Source: an uncultured Clostridium sp.
GTDB lineage: Bacteria; Bacillota; Clostridia; Lachnospirales; Lachnospiraceae
Direction: 5' to 3'
NCBI GenBank assembly: GCA_947575275.1
Contig: CANPMS010000008.1
Span: 1 to 63,950 of the forward strand
DNA: 63,950 bases
Below, piece by piece: positions 7,275-15,657 of the stretch. The notes under the pieces are model-generated. The model saw nothing but the letters and a program-made list of their open reading frames with translations, searched no databases and was not told where the DNA came from. Position numbers and translations under genes: made by a program. Position 1 is the first letter of the stretch. Every line of letters starts with the position of its first letter.

Positions 7275-7807
7275 GTGTGCAATGGTACATGAAGTTTACA
7301 GGTGCGGCGATGGTTGTAGTGGGAGCTTCCGGGTGCGGTTTCTGGAAGGCGGCGCAATACCGAAGGCGTGTTTTGGATCTGGAACAGCTCCGCCAGATGA
7401 TGTTTCTTTTAAAAGCTCAGATTCTCTATGCCAATGCGCCTCTTGGTGAGGCGTTTGAAACCGTAGGGGAACGTACCAAGGGAGCTCTGTCACGATTTTT
7501 TCTGGCGGTAGCAAAGAGGATAGACAGCCGGCAGGGGGAACCCTTCTGTGATATTTGGAGAGAGGAAACCGGGAATCTGGGAGAGGAAGAGACAGCTTTG
7601 ACAAAATCGGACAGGCAGTCACTTGCAGCGTTGGGGGAGCATCTGGGATTCCTTGATCGTGATACTCAGGAACGGACGCTTCTTATGTATCTGGAGCAAT
7701 TGGAGGAGCAGCTTGTACAGCTTCGAGGACACATGCAGGAGCGATGCAGAATCTGCGTCAGCCTTGGAATTATGGGAGGGCTGTTTCTTATGATTCTGCT
7801 TGTGTGA
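7271..7807 (+). CDS. spoIIIAB: Stage III sporulation protein AB
   Basis: A 178-residue protein overlapping the end of spoIIIAA by 4 bp (ATGA). The N-terminus and C-terminus are each a hydrophobic segment (FTGAAMVVVGASGCGFW and ICVSLGIMGGLFLMILLV), and the middle is helical and charged, as in GspF-like SpoIIIAB. In the family it is a membrane partner of the SpoIIIAA ATPase. RRRVLDLEQLRQMMFLLKAQ near residue 32 is the typical conserved start of the cytoplasmic region. Its identity is secured by position and length. Confidence 0.95.
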   Translation: MSVQWYMKFTGAAMVVVGASGCGFWKAAQYRRRVLDLEQLRQMMFLLKAQILYANAPLGEAFETVGERTKGALSRFFLAVAKRIDSRQGEPFCDIWREETGNLGEEETALTKSDRQSLAALGEHLGFLDRDTQERTLLMYLEQLEEQLVQLRGHMQERCRICVSLGIMGGLFLMILLV

Positions 7808-7841
7808 GGGACAGGCTGGGGCTGAGGGGAAAGGAGAATGG

Positions 7842-8036
7842 ATGGGTGTTAATCTGATATTTAAAATCGCTGCGGTGGGAATTCTGGTATCGGTTATCTG
7901 CCAGGTCTTAAAGCACAGCGGCAGGGAAGAGCAGGCATTTTTGACCAGTCTGGCCGGATTGATTCTGGTGTTGTTCTGGATGGTGCCTTACATATACGAG
8001 CTGTTTGAAACCATAAAAAATCTGTTTGCATTGTAG
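7842..8036 (+). CDS. spoIIIAC: Stage III sporulation protein AC
   Basis: The start is placed at ATG 7842 with AAAGGAG upstream; the frame is open further up but carries no ribosome site. The 64-residue product is almost entirely membrane: two hydrophobic helices (IFKIAAVGILVSVICQVL and AFLTSLAGLILVLFWMV) joined by HSGREEQ. SpoIIIAC and SpoIIIAD are small membrane proteins of the feeding channel. Length agrees with the roughly 65-70 residues of the family. Confidence 0.95.
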   Translation: MGVNLIFKIAAVGILVSVICQVLKHSGREEQAFLTSLAGLILVLFWMVPYIYELFETIKNLFAL

Positions 8037-8044
8037 GTGGAAGC

Positions 8045-8431
8045 ATGACAGTTGTGACAATTGGTATTGTGGGGATTACTGCGGTATTGCTTGCCGTACA
8101 GATGAAGGGAACAAGGGCAGAGTATGGGACGTACCTGGTTATGGCTGCGGGCTGCTTTATCTTTTTTTATGGGGTCTCGAAGATGGAGAGCATTCTGGAC
8201 GCTATGCGAAAGATACAGGAGTTTGTCAAAATCAACCATGTGTATTTAAGCACTTTAATCAAAATGATAGGAATTACCTATATTGCAGAATTTTGTTCTG
8301 GAATCTGTAAGGATGCCGGCTATGGGGCGCTGGGAACTCAGATTGAAATATTCGGGAAGCTGTCAATCCTGGCAGTTGGTATGCCCATTGTGCTGGCGCT
8401 GATGGAGACCATTCAGGGGTTTCTGGCATGA
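8045..8431 (+). CDS. spoIIIAD: Stage III sporulation protein AD
   Basis: 128 residues starting at ATG 8045, 8 bp after spoIIIAC (GTGGAAGC as weak ribosome site, so translation may be coupled). There are four hydrophobic segments, including VTIGIVGITAVLLAV and MAAGCFIFFYGV. The stretch TLIKMIGITYIAEFCSGICKDAGYGALG is a family hallmark. It is a membrane component of the SpoIIIA complex. The stop codon overlaps the start of spoIIIAE by 4 bp. Confidence 0.95.
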   Translation: MTVVTIGIVGITAVLLAVQMKGTRAEYGTYLVMAAGCFIFFYGVSKMESILDAMRKIQEFVKINHVYLSTLIKMIGITYIAEFCSGICKDAGYGALGTQIEIFGKLSILAVGMPIVLALMETIQGFLA

Positions 8432-9600
8432 CAGGGATAAGAAGACGGTCAGAGACCGGAACAAAATTAGTGTTTATTCTGTTTTTAACAGTGATGTGGA
8501 TTCCGTTTGCGGGACAGATAAAAGGGTTTGGAGCGGCTCCCGGTGTGGGGGAGCTGGATGGCTGGAAGAATATTGAGGAGTTTCTTGCACAGAGCGGGGG
8601 AGGCGTAGGTCAAAGTTTTTCCTTTGCCGGATTGGTGGAGACGCTGATGTCAGGGCAGGGCAGGGAGGCAGGGCGGATGCTTCTTGACGCTGCAAGGGCA
8701 GGGCTTTTTGGAGAGCTGGAGCATGGAGGTCATATGGTGGGGCAGCTTCTGGCGCTTGGTCTTCTGGGAGCGGTGTTCGCCAATTTCTCTGAGATTTTTT
8801 CAGGTGGGCAGATGGCTCAGACCGGTTTTTTCATAACGTATCTGCTGGCATTTGCGGTGCTTGCCTCCTCATTCTTTGACAGTGTAGCAATCGCCGGGCA
8901 GGTGCTGGAAAAACAGATTTTGTTTATGAGGGCGCTTCTTCCTGCTTATTTTGCGGCGGTGGTATGGTCAGGCGCCGGCGTAGCGTCTGCCGCATGGTAT
9001 GAGATTTTGCTGTTTCTGATAGGAGGAGTTCAGTGGATTTACGGAAGTCTGCTTGTGCCTCTGGTGCGGATCTATATTCTGCTTGTGCTGGCAGGGCATA
9101 TGGCAAAGGAGGATATGCTGTCAAAACTGACAGATCTGTTAAAAACTGTGATACAGTGGGGCACGCGCTCTCTTATTACTCTGGTGCTGGGCTTCCAGTT
9201 GATTCAAGGAATGGTGCTGCCCTATGCGGATGCTGTTAAGACAGCGGGGGTACAGAAGCTATTGCAGGCGATTCCGGGAATAGGAGCGGGGGCAGGAGCA
9301 GTAACGAAACTGATTTTAGGCTCAAGTGTGCTGATTAAGAATACCATGGGAGCGGCTGCAGTGGCAGTTCTTGTATTGCTTACGCTTGTTCCCGTTGTGA
9401 AGCTGGTGGTTCTTTTGTTTTTATACCGGGGTGTGGCAGCAGTGCTGGAGCCGGTGGCGGACAAGCGTCTGGTGAGCTGTATCAGCGGTGTGGCAGATGC
9501 GCAAAGGCTGATACTGGGGATTGTAATTTCCTCACTGCTTTTGTTTGTCATTACGATTGCCTTAATCTGTCTGGGAACCAATGTTTCGTATCTGGCATAG
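8428..9600 (+). CDS. spoIIIAE: Stage III sporulation protein AE
   Basis: This 390-residue polytopic membrane protein begins with a signal-like segment (LVFILFLTVMWIPFAGQI), followed by an extracytoplasmic region of about 80 residues and then seven or so membrane helices. The central segment IPGIGAGAGAVTKLILGSSVLIKN is typical of SpoIIIAE. In the family it is essential for forespore gene expression after engulfment and resembles a permease subunit of the channel. It starts inside the spoIIIAD stop (ATGA overlap). Confidence 0.95.
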   Translation: MTGIRRRSETGTKLVFILFLTVMWIPFAGQIKGFGAAPGVGELDGWKNIEEFLAQSGGGVGQSFSFAGLVETLMSGQGREAGRMLLDAARAGLFGELEHGGHMVGQLLALGLLGAVFANFSEIFSGGQMAQTGFFITYLLAFAVLASSFFDSVAIAGQVLEKQILFMRALLPAYFAAVVWSGAGVASAAWYEILLFLIGGVQWIYGSLLVPLVRIYILLVLAGHMAKEDMLSKLTDLLKTVIQWGTRSLITLVLGFQLIQGMVLPYADAVKTAGVQKLLQAIPGIGAGAGAVTKLILGSSVLIKNTMGAAAVAVLVLLTLVPVVKLVVLLFLYRGVAAVLEPVADKRLVSCISGVADAQRLILGIVISSLLLFVITIALICLGTNVSYLA

Positions 9601-9643
9601 GACGGGCGGGTATAGATAAAATCGTAGGGAGAGGTTGAGGAAG

Positions 9644-10303
9644 ATGGAGGAGCTGTATGGCTGGATACGAAATCTGACAGGATTTTTCCTGTTTATGTCA
9701 GTTACAGAAAATCTGCTTCCCGGCAAGGCATATACGAAATATATCCGGTTGTTTTCCGGAATGGTTCTGATTCTTCTTGTGCTTCGGCCGCTGGCGGGTG
9801 ACTTAAGGCTTGAGGAGCGGATCGCCCGCTACTATGAGTCCTTTGTATTTCAATATGAGACGGATGATTTAAAAGAGAATCTTCTGGGCATTGAGCGTCA
9901 GCGGCTGAGCCAGATGATAGCCGGATACGAAGATGCGGTGAAGCAGGATGTAGTACAGATGGCACAGGACATGGGATTTTCAGCTAAGGATTGCCGGGTG
10001 GTGATTGAGCAGGAAGAAGGTACGGAGCGGTTTGGGACAGTAACACAGATTTTTTTGTCAGTATCAGATCAAGAGGAAATATCCGACGAAGAAAGCCAGG
10101 AAGTTTTGGTAGAACCTGTGAAGCCTGTGGAAATCGGCGTTTCGGATTATGCCATGGACGCAGAGGATATAAGCGGATCACTGCCAAAGCGCGTTTTTTT
10201 GGAACCCTCAGCCCAGGCGGTGAAGCTGAGACGAAGGATTGCATCTTATTATAATCTGGAGGAAGAGTATGTGGAAATTCAAGTCTTTGAAGGGCAGAGA
10301 TAA
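9644..10303 (+). CDS. spoIIIAF: Stage III sporulation protein AF
   Basis: The start is put at ATG 9644 because AGGGAGAGG (9626-9634) then has normal spacing; a TTG at 9635 would sit too close. The 219 residues comprise two N-terminal membrane helices (NLTGFFLFMSVTENLL and IRLFSGMVLILLVLRPL) and a periplasmic-side domain. That domain ends with LRRRIASYYNLEEEYVEIQVFEGQ, the ring-building fold shared by SpoIIIAF/AG/AH. It overlaps spoIIIAG by 35 bp. Confidence 0.93.
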   Translation: MEELYGWIRNLTGFFLFMSVTENLLPGKAYTKYIRLFSGMVLILLVLRPLAGDLRLEERIARYYESFVFQYETDDLKENLLGIERQRLSQMIAGYEDAVKQDVVQMAQDMGFSAKDCRVVIEQEEGTERFGTVTQIFLSVSDQEEISDEESQEVLVEPVKPVEIGVSDYAMDAEDISGSLPKRVFLEPSAQAVKLRRRIASYYNLEEEYVEIQVFEGQR

Positions 10304-10910
10304 GTGGCTGTTTTTGCTGACAATCGGTGTAATCCTTTGTATTCTGGCGTTCCCGTCAGGAAAGGGAGCAGGAGCGTCAAAGAGCAGTATGGCGGGAGGT
10401 AATGCAGCAGGGGCTGCTGTATCTGGATTTGGTGAGGGCATGAACGCAGGCGGGGATGAAAACATGGATGGACAAGAAGCGCAGCCCGCAGCGGGAAGAG
10501 TAATTTCTGATTACGGACAGGCGCTGGAAGACAGGGTCAAAGAGATTTTAAAAGGAGTGGAAGGGGTGGGGGAAGTGGAGGTGATGATTGTAATGAAATC
10601 TTCCGCTGAAAAAATTATTCAGGTGGATAATACGACCTCCCGCTCCGTCACTCAGGAGCAGGATACGGAAGGAGGAACCCGGAGCATCGAGAGTCAGGAA
10701 CAGGAGCACAGCACGGTTCTTACGGGCGGCAGCGGAAGCACAGGTTCGGGTCCGATTGTTACAAAAGAGGTATATCCGGAGATTTCCGGAATCGTTATAA
10801 GTGCATCAGGAGGAGGAAATCCTGCGGTACAGGCAGAAATTTCTGCCGCAATGGAAGCATTATTCGGTCTTCCTGCTCATAAGATAAAAGTATTAAAGAG
10901 GGTGGAGTAA
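10269..10910 (+). CDS. spoIIIAG: Stage III sporulation protein AG
   Basis: The start at ATG 10269 is supported by GGAGGAAGAGT just upstream, inside spoIIIAF; an earlier in-frame ATG at 10239 lacks a ribosome site. It has 213 residues: a membrane anchor (WLFLLTIGVILCILAFP, about 13-30), a Gly/Ala-rich low-complexity linker, and a ring domain. The domain reads LEDRVKEILKGVEGVGEVEVMIV and, near the end, IVISASGGGNPAVQAEI, conserved in SpoIIIAG. In Bacillus this protein forms a large ring with a wide central pore across the intermembrane space. Confidence 0.95.
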   Translation: MWKFKSLKGRDKWLFLLTIGVILCILAFPSGKGAGASKSSMAGGNAAGAAVSGFGEGMNAGGDENMDGQEAQPAAGRVISDYGQALEDRVKEILKGVEGVGEVEVMIVMKSSAEKIIQVDNTTSRSVTQEQDTEGGTRSIESQEQEHSTVLTGGSGSTGSGPIVTKEVYPEISGIVISASGGGNPAVQAEISAAMEALFGLPAHKIKVLKRVE

Positions 10911-10922
10911 AGGAGTGTTGCT

Positions 10923-11705
10923 ATGAAGGTAAAAAAACCAGGGAAGCATCTGAAGGATGTGAATATGAAAAAACTGTTTCGCAGAAACCAGATTATCATA
11001 ACCACACTTGCGGTTATGATTGCTGCAGCGGGATACTTGAACTACGCAGGAAAAAGAGAGCTGGAAGCCAGCGTAGATGACTATGTATATCAGGCCGGCC
11101 TTATGGAGATTTCCGATGAGGACATTCTGTCTGAAAATCAGGCAGCCAGCTATGATTTCATGGGAGGAATTGAAGAGGCTCAGCCTCAGGTGGAAGCCTC
11201 ACAGTTACAGGAGGAGGCCTCGGCGGAACCTCAGGCGGGGACAATGGAACCCGGCATGGAGCTTGCAGAGATTGAAAGCTGGGACGAAGGTGAGGAAACG
11301 GGCATGGAAAATCCCGGTGAGGCAGTCCTGACCAGCGGGCTTACGGTATCAGATTACATAGCCGGTGTCCAGCTTAACCGTGAGCAGATTCGCGCAAAGA
11401 ACAAGGAGACCTTAAACAGCATTATTAACAATGTCAATATTGACGAGGCAGCAAAGCAGGAGGCAATCCAGAATATGATAGCTCTGACTGCGGTTGCGGA
11501 GAAAGAAAATGCCGCAGAGACGCTGCTGCAGGCAAAAGGCTTTGCAGATCCGGTGGTAAGTATGACTGACGGCAAGGTTGATGTGGTTGTTAATGCGGCG
11601 TCCATTACGGATCAGCAGCGAGCACAGATTGAGGATATTGTGAAGCGCAAGACTGAAGTAGGAGCGGATGCCATCGTGATTACGCTTTTAAACCTGGAAG
11701 AATAA
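10923..11705 (+). CDS. spoIIIAH: Stage III sporulation protein AH
   Basis: 260 residues, start ATG 10923 behind AAAGGAG. It has one N-terminal membrane helix (QIIITTLAVMIAAAGYLNY), a long acidic Gln/Glu/Ala-rich linker (about 60-130), then the ring-forming domain (RAKNKETLNSIINNVNIDE ... VVVNAASITDQQRAQIEDIV). SpoIIIAH binds forespore SpoIIQ across the septum to make the channel. The linker makes it longer than the roughly 220 residues of the Bacillus protein. Last gene of the operon. Confidence 0.95.
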   Translation: MKVKKPGKHLKDVNMKKLFRRNQIIITTLAVMIAAAGYLNYAGKRELEASVDDYVYQAGLMEISDEDILSENQAASYDFMGGIEEAQPQVEASQLQEEASAEPQAGTMEPGMELAEIESWDEGEETGMENPGEAVLTSGLTVSDYIAGVQLNREQIRAKNKETLNSIINNVNIDEAAKQEAIQNMIALTAVAEKENAAETLLQAKGFADPVVSMTDGKVDVVVNAASITDQQRAQIEDIVKRKTEVGADAIVITLLNLEE

Positions 11706-11730
11706 AAAGGGCGCCAATCATTTTTCCCCT

Positions 11731-11758
11731 TTGCAAATCCGGTTATCTTTGGTATACT
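11731..11758 (+). promoter_or_regulatory. Sigma-A promoter of the Asp23-family gene
   Basis: TTGCAA (11731-11736) and TATACT (11753-11758) with a 16-bp spacer, 43 bp before the GTG start. It separates this gene from the sporulation operon just upstream. Confidence 0.65.
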
Positions 11759-11800
11759 GTAAACAGTAACGAGTCTGAGTGATTTGAGGAGGGGAACACC

Positions 11801-12187
11801 GTGGCAGAACTGGAAGGAAGAAATACACATAAATTATATGAGAAGGATGCGGTAGGAGAAGTTCGTATCGCAGATGAGGTGGTTGCGATTATCGCGGGCC
11901 TGGCCGCAACGGAAATTGATGGTGTGGACTCTATGGCAGGCAACATTACCAATGAGCTGGTTGGAAAGCTGGGGATGAAAAATCTGTCCAAGGGCGTAAA
12001 AGTTGATGTCAGCGAGGAACATGTATCTGTGGATTTATCACTTAATATCAAATACGGTTACAATATTCCAGGCGTCAGCGAGAAGGTTCAGGAAAAAGTG
12101 AAGAGCGCCATTGAGAATATGACAGGTCTGACTGTCCTCGATGTAAATATTAAAATTGCCGGTGTCAACGTGGCAGAAGAAAGATAG
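11801..12187 (+). CDS. Asp23/Gls24 family envelope stress protein (YqhY-like)
   Basis: 128 residues from GTG 11801 behind GAGGAGGGG. The protein reads VRIADEVVAIIAGLAATEIDG ... VDVSEEHVSVDLSLNIKYG ... VNIKIAGVNV, the standard Asp23/Gls24 fold. Its place between spoIIIAH and nusB is that of Bacillus subtilis yqhY, which is linked to control of acetyl-CoA carboxylase and lipid synthesis. The stop is followed at once by a strong terminator, so it forms a single-gene unit here. Confidence 0.9.
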   Translation: MAELEGRNTHKLYEKDAVGEVRIADEVVAIIAGLAATEIDGVDSMAGNITNELVGKLGMKNLSKGVKVDVSEEHVSVDLSLNIKYGYNIPGVSEKVQEKVKSAIENMTGLTVLDVNIKIAGVNVAEER

Positions 12188-12191
12188 GAAA

Positions 12192-12217
12192 AAGCAGGGA
12201 TTGCTTCCCTGCTTTTT
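12192..12217 (+). terminator. Intrinsic terminator of the Asp23-family gene
   Basis: AGCAGGGA (12192-12199), loop TTGCT, TCCCTGCT (12205-12212), then a run of T. Flanking A and T bases lengthen the stem. Confidence 0.9.
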
Positions 12218-12224
12218 TGCTTTA

Positions 12225-12290
12225 CTTTATAGGAAATTGCGTCCTATAAAGCAAAACCCTCCGGGGGATGCGCACTGCGCGCCCGGGGAA
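12225..12290. repeat. Hairpin plus GC-rich palindromic element (possible intergenic repeat)
   Basis: CTTTATAGGA (12225-12234) and TCCTATAAAG (12242-12251) form a perfect 10-bp stem with loop AATTGCG. It is followed by a very GC-rich partly palindromic segment (12258-12290, CCTCCGGGGG ... GCGCGCCCGGGG). It lies between two convergent genes and lacks coding potential. The layout resembles a dispersed intergenic repeat; only one copy is in this window, so the repeat status is a guess. Confidence 0.45.
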
Positions 12291-12309
12291 AATGGTTGTT
12301 GCTTTCTTT

Positions 12310-12741
12310 TTAATTCCACCGGAATACAACGATCCCTGCGATTGCGATTGCAGCGCCAATCACCTTTCTCCATTCAAATTCTGCTTTGTCCACGCCGAAC
12401 AGCCCAAACAGCTCGATGGCGTATGCCACAAGAATCTGTGTGACAACGATAAGGAGCGTTGCCTTCGCAGGACCAAGACCGTCCATGCTGCGGATGACTG
12501 TGTAGGTAATAAAGGCTCCGATTACACCGCCGGCCAGCATATACCACGGGCGCACTTGAAGGATAGCGCCCACGGGACTTTTGTCTGCAAAGAACCATAG
12601 AACGATACAGGTCAGAAACGCCGTCAGCTGAACCCAGCCAGCAGAAACCCAGATACCGGTTTGCTTTGTCACCTCCGTGTTTAATACACCCTGTATGCTC
12701 ATCAGCGCTCCGGAAATGAGCGCCACTAAAAATCCCCACAT
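12310..12741 (-). CDS. DMT superfamily transporter, YdcZ type (DUF606)
   Basis: On the minus strand, 143 residues with five hydrophobic helices, starting MWGFLVALISGALMSIQGVL. The pattern GVLNTEVTKQTGIWVSAGWVQ and the final helix VIGAAIAIAGIVVFRWN fit the small YdcZ family, half-size relatives of EamA permeases that usually work as paired subunits. The substrate is unknown and no second subunit is adjacent. It interrupts the usual asp23-nusB order on the opposite strand, at the place where many Firmicutes carry folD. Confidence 0.85.
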   Translation of the reverse strand: MWGFLVALISGALMSIQGVLNTEVTKQTGIWVSAGWVQLTAFLTCIVLWFFADKSPVGAILQVRPWYMLAGGVIGAFITYTVIRSMDGLGPAKATLLIVVTQILVAYAIELFGLFGVDKAEFEWRKVIGAAIAIAGIVVFRWN

Positions 12742-12817
12742 ATTCTGAACCCCTCCATGTTATCCATAATATTCTATCAGTCAGTGTTCCTCATTTTGGA
12801 AAAAAGATACCTGGTGA

Positions 12818-12846
12818 TTGTGAAACAGAAAAAAATATGGTATGAT
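12818..12846 (+). promoter_or_regulatory. Sigma-A promoter of the nusB operon
   Basis: TTGTGA (12818-12823) and TATGAT (12841-12846), 17 bp apart, 55 bp before the nusB start. The long run of tightly packed genes from nusB to recN probably begins here. Confidence 0.65.
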
Positions 12847-12901
12847 ATTATCTGATTATATAAAAACAGAAAATTATAGCCAGTATCAGGAGGAACGGCA
12901 G

Positions 12902-13354
12902 ATGACCAGGAGTAAAATGCGGGAGCACTGTTTTAAGATGCTGTTTGGGGCGGAGTTTTATCTGCCGGAGGAAACCGAAGGGCAGGCAGAGCAGTATTTC
13001 AATTCGCCTGAGGAGGATGACACTGCGGAGAATGGCGCTGTGGAGGTAGTCCATCAGGTGGATGTGGGTGAGACAGACCGCAGATTCCTGATTGACCGTG
13101 TGGGAAAGATTGGCGGACGGATTCCTGAGCTGGATGAAAAGCTGAATCAAGTTGCACAAGGCTGGAAAACCGGGCGTATGGGAAAGGTGGAGCTGACGAT
13201 TCTACGCCAGGCTCTCTACGAGATGATGTATGATGATGAGGTGCCGGAGAAGGTGGCAATCAATGAGGCGGTAGAGCTGGCAAAAAGATTCGGCGGAAAG
13301 GAATCACCGGCTTTTATTAACGGGATATTGGCCAAGCTGGTGACTGCAGAGTGA
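12902..13354 (+). CDS. nusB: Transcription antitermination protein NusB
   Basis: The start is ATG 12902 (CAGGAGGAACGGCAG before it); an upstream in-frame ATG at 12842 overlaps the -10 box and is rejected. The 150-residue all-helical protein begins TRSKMREHCFKMLFGAEF and ends AVELAKRFGGKESPAFINGIL, both NusB hallmarks. NusB with NusE (S10) binds boxA RNA and prevents early termination in rRNA operons. One base separates it from xseA. Confidence 0.95.
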   Translation: MTRSKMREHCFKMLFGAEFYLPEETEGQAEQYFNSPEEDDTAENGAVEVVHQVDVGETDRRFLIDRVGKIGGRIPELDEKLNQVAQGWKTGRMGKVELTILRQALYEMMYDDEVPEKVAINEAVELAKRFGGKESPAFINGILAKLVTAE

Positions 13355-13355
13355 T

Positions 13356-14573
13356 ATGGCAGGTGTCTATTCAGTTTCACAGGTAAATTCTTATATTAAA
13401 AATATGTTTGCCCAGGATTTTGCCCTGAGCCGTATCTCAGTGCGTGGTGAAGTGTCGAATTGCAAATATCACACTTCAGGGCATATCTATTTTACCCTGA
13501 AAGACGGGACCGGAACTCTGGCTGCGGTGATGTTCGCCAGCCAGAGACGTGGTCTCTCTTTTCAGTTACAGGAAGGGCAGCAGGTGGTAGTCACCGGGGC
13601 AGTGGACGTATATGAACGTGACGGAAAATACCAGCTTTACGCCCGCAAGGTTGAGCAGGATGGCAGGGGAGCCCTGTTTGAGCGGTTCTGCCGTCTGCGG
13701 GACGAGCTGGAGGAGATGGGAATGTTTGCGGCGGAGTACAAGCAGCCGATTCCGACCTATGCCAGAAAGGTTGGTGTGGTGACGGCATCTACGGGAGCGG
13801 CAATTCGGGATATTATGAACATTGCTGCCAGGCGGAATCCTTATGTTCAGCTGGCGCTTTACCCGGCGCTGGTTCAGGGAGCAGGGGCAGCCGCCAGTGT
13901 TGCCGAGGGAATCCGCCGGTTGGATCAGCTGGGGATGGATGTGCTGATTGTGGGGCGCGGCGGCGGTTCTATTGAGGATTTGTGGGCGTTTAATGAGGAG
14001 GAGGTGGCGCGTGCCATCTTTGAGTGCCGGACGCCTGTGATTTCAGCGGTGGGACATGAGACGGATGTGACAATAGCCGATTATGTGGCGGATTTGCGTG
14101 CGCCCACGCCATCCGCAGCCGCAGAGCTGGCAGTATTCGATTACCGACAATTTGAGGAGCAGCGTCTTGCCTGCTTATCGGCGCTAAACCGCGGTATGGG
14201 ATACCAGGTGGAGCGGCTGCGCCAGCAAACAGAGCAGTACCGGCTCCATCTAAGGCTTCATGACCCGGAGCGCCAGCTTCGTGAGAAACGCCAGCGTCTA
14301 ATTGATGCCGGAGAGCATCTTCAGGCGCTGATGGAACGGCGGATACTGGATGCGAGGCACCGTCTTGCGCTGGTAAGCGGGCGTCTGAATGGGCTGTCGC
14401 CTTTAGAGAAGATCAGCCGCGGTTTTGGATTTTTGACCGATGAGAAAGACAGGAGGATTCATAGCGTGCATCAGGTTGAGCAGGGAGATGTAATTTTGGT
14501 TCGGATTACAGACGGCAAACTGAGCGCGCAAATAACGGGGAAGGAGGAGATGGCAGATGGATTTGACAGTTGA
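13356..14573 (+). CDS. xseA: Exodeoxyribonuclease VII large subunit
   Basis: 405 residues from ATG 13356, immediately after nusB. It has an N-terminal OB fold (YSVSQVNSYIKNMFAQD, SGHIYFTLKDGTGTLAAVMF) and then the catalytic core with VLIVGRGGGSIEDLWAFNEE and PVISAVGHETDVTIADYVAD. The C-terminal part is a long coiled coil. The enzyme degrades single-stranded DNA to oligonucleotides in mismatch repair and damage processing. It overlaps xseB by 17 bp, in keeping with coupled synthesis of the two subunits. Confidence 0.97.
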   Translation: MAGVYSVSQVNSYIKNMFAQDFALSRISVRGEVSNCKYHTSGHIYFTLKDGTGTLAAVMFASQRRGLSFQLQEGQQVVVTGAVDVYERDGKYQLYARKVEQDGRGALFERFCRLRDELEEMGMFAAEYKQPIPTYARKVGVVTASTGAAIRDIMNIAARRNPYVQLALYPALVQGAGAAASVAEGIRRLDQLGMDVLIVGRGGGSIEDLWAFNEEEVARAIFECRTPVISAVGHETDVTIADYVADLRAPTPSAAAELAVFDYRQFEEQRLACLSALNRGMGYQVERLRQQTEQYRLHLRLHDPERQLREKRQRLIDAGEHLQALMERRILDARHRLALVSGRLNGLSPLEKISRGFGFLTDEKDRRIHSVHQVEQGDVILVRITDGKLSAQITGKEEMADGFDS

Positions 14574-14760
14574 GCAGGCCTTTGAAGAGCTGGATAAAAT
14601 TATAGAAAAACTTGAGGCATCCGATACGACGCTTGAGGAGTCCTTCGCCTGTTATGAGGCCGGGATAAAGCTGGTGAAGGCGTGTGGGGACAAAATAGAT
14701 AAGGTTGAAAAACAGATGATGATCCTGCAGGGAGGAGCGGATAAAGATGGAGATGGGTGA
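14557..14760 (+). CDS. xseB: Exodeoxyribonuclease VII small subunit
   Basis: 67 residues, ATG 14557 inside the end of xseA with GGAGGAGATGGCAG upstream. The sequence TVEQAFEELDKIIEKLEASD ... LEESFACYEAGIKLVKACG is typical for XseB, two antiparallel helices that bind the large subunit. Its end overlaps the ispA start by 14 bp. Confidence 0.96.
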   Translation: MDLTVEQAFEELDKIIEKLEASDTTLEESFACYEAGIKLVKACGDKIDKVEKQMMILQGGADKDGDG

Positions 14761-15634
14761 GGAACTGAGACGGCGGACAAAAGAGATAGACCAACTCCTG
14801 GAGCGGTATCTTCCGTTGGAAACGGGGCATCAAAAAACCATATTTAAGGCCATGAATTATAGTGTGCGCGCCGGTGGAAAACGGCTGCGCCCAATCTTAA
14901 TGCAGGAGAGTTTCCGCCTGTTTGGCGGGTCAGGCAGTGAGATTGAGCCGTTTATGGCCGCAATCGAGATGATCCATACCTCCTCGTTGATTCATGATGA
15001 TTTGCCGTGCATGGATAATGATGAGCTGCGGCGCGGTATGCCTACCACCTGGGTAAAGTTTGGGTATGACATGGCGGTGCTTGCCGGGGATTCGCTGATG
15101 GTTTATGCCTTTGAGACTGCGTCAAAGGCGTTTGCCCTCACCGCTCACACAGAGCGGGCAGCAAGATCCATTGGGCTGCTTGCAGAAAAAACCGGAATTT
15201 ATGGTATGATTGGCGGTCAGGTTGTGGATGTGGAGCTGACAGATAAGCCCATATCCCATGAGAAGCTGGATTTTATCTATCGGCTGAAAACAGGAGCGCT
15301 TCTGGAGGCGTCTATGATGATTGGCGCAATTTTAGGAGGCGCCAAGGAAGCTGAAGTCCTGAAAGTGCAGGAAATTGCTTCAGCAGTAGGTCTGGCATTT
15401 CAGATTCAGGACGACATTCTGGATGTGACCGGCACGAAAGAGCAACTGGGCAAGCCTGTATTAAGTGATAAAAAGAACCACAAGACAACGTATGTGACTT
15501 TGTGTGGGCTGGATAAAGCCAGGGAGGACGTGGCGGAAGTTTCAAACCGTGCCATTGCACTTCTCGGGGAGCTGCCCGGGCAGAATCAATTTCTGGAAAA
15601 GCTGATTGCGGCGCTTGTGACACGGAAAAATTAA
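14747..15634 (+). CDS. ispA: Polyprenyl (farnesyl/geranylgeranyl) diphosphate synthase
   Basis: 295 residues from ATG 14747 (GGAGGAG about 12 bp upstream; ATG 14753 is also possible). It has the first aspartate-rich motif, HDDLPCMDND (about 83-92), and the second, FQIQDDILDVTG (about 224). The segment RAGGKRLRPIL before the first motif is also standard. The enzyme condenses isopentenyl diphosphate with allylic diphosphates to C15 (possibly C20) chains. The neighbour dxs makes the precursor of the same pathway. Confidence 0.93.
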   Translation: MEMGEELRRRTKEIDQLLERYLPLETGHQKTIFKAMNYSVRAGGKRLRPILMQESFRLFGGSGSEIEPFMAAIEMIHTSSLIHDDLPCMDNDELRRGMPTTWVKFGYDMAVLAGDSLMVYAFETASKAFALTAHTERAARSIGLLAEKTGIYGMIGGQVVDVELTDKPISHEKLDFIYRLKTGALLEASMMIGAILGGAKEAEVLKVQEIASAVGLAFQIQDDILDVTGTKEQLGKPVLSDKKNHKTTYVTLCGLDKAREDVAEVSNRAIALLGELPGQNQFLEKLIAALVTRKN

Positions 15635-15657
15635 GATATACGGGGAGAGCAGAGGCG

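Noticed and set aside
12156..12600. Two plus-strand frames overlapping the YdcZ-type gene
   Set aside because: They cross a terminator and the hairpin element; the minus-strand membrane protein explains the coding signal.
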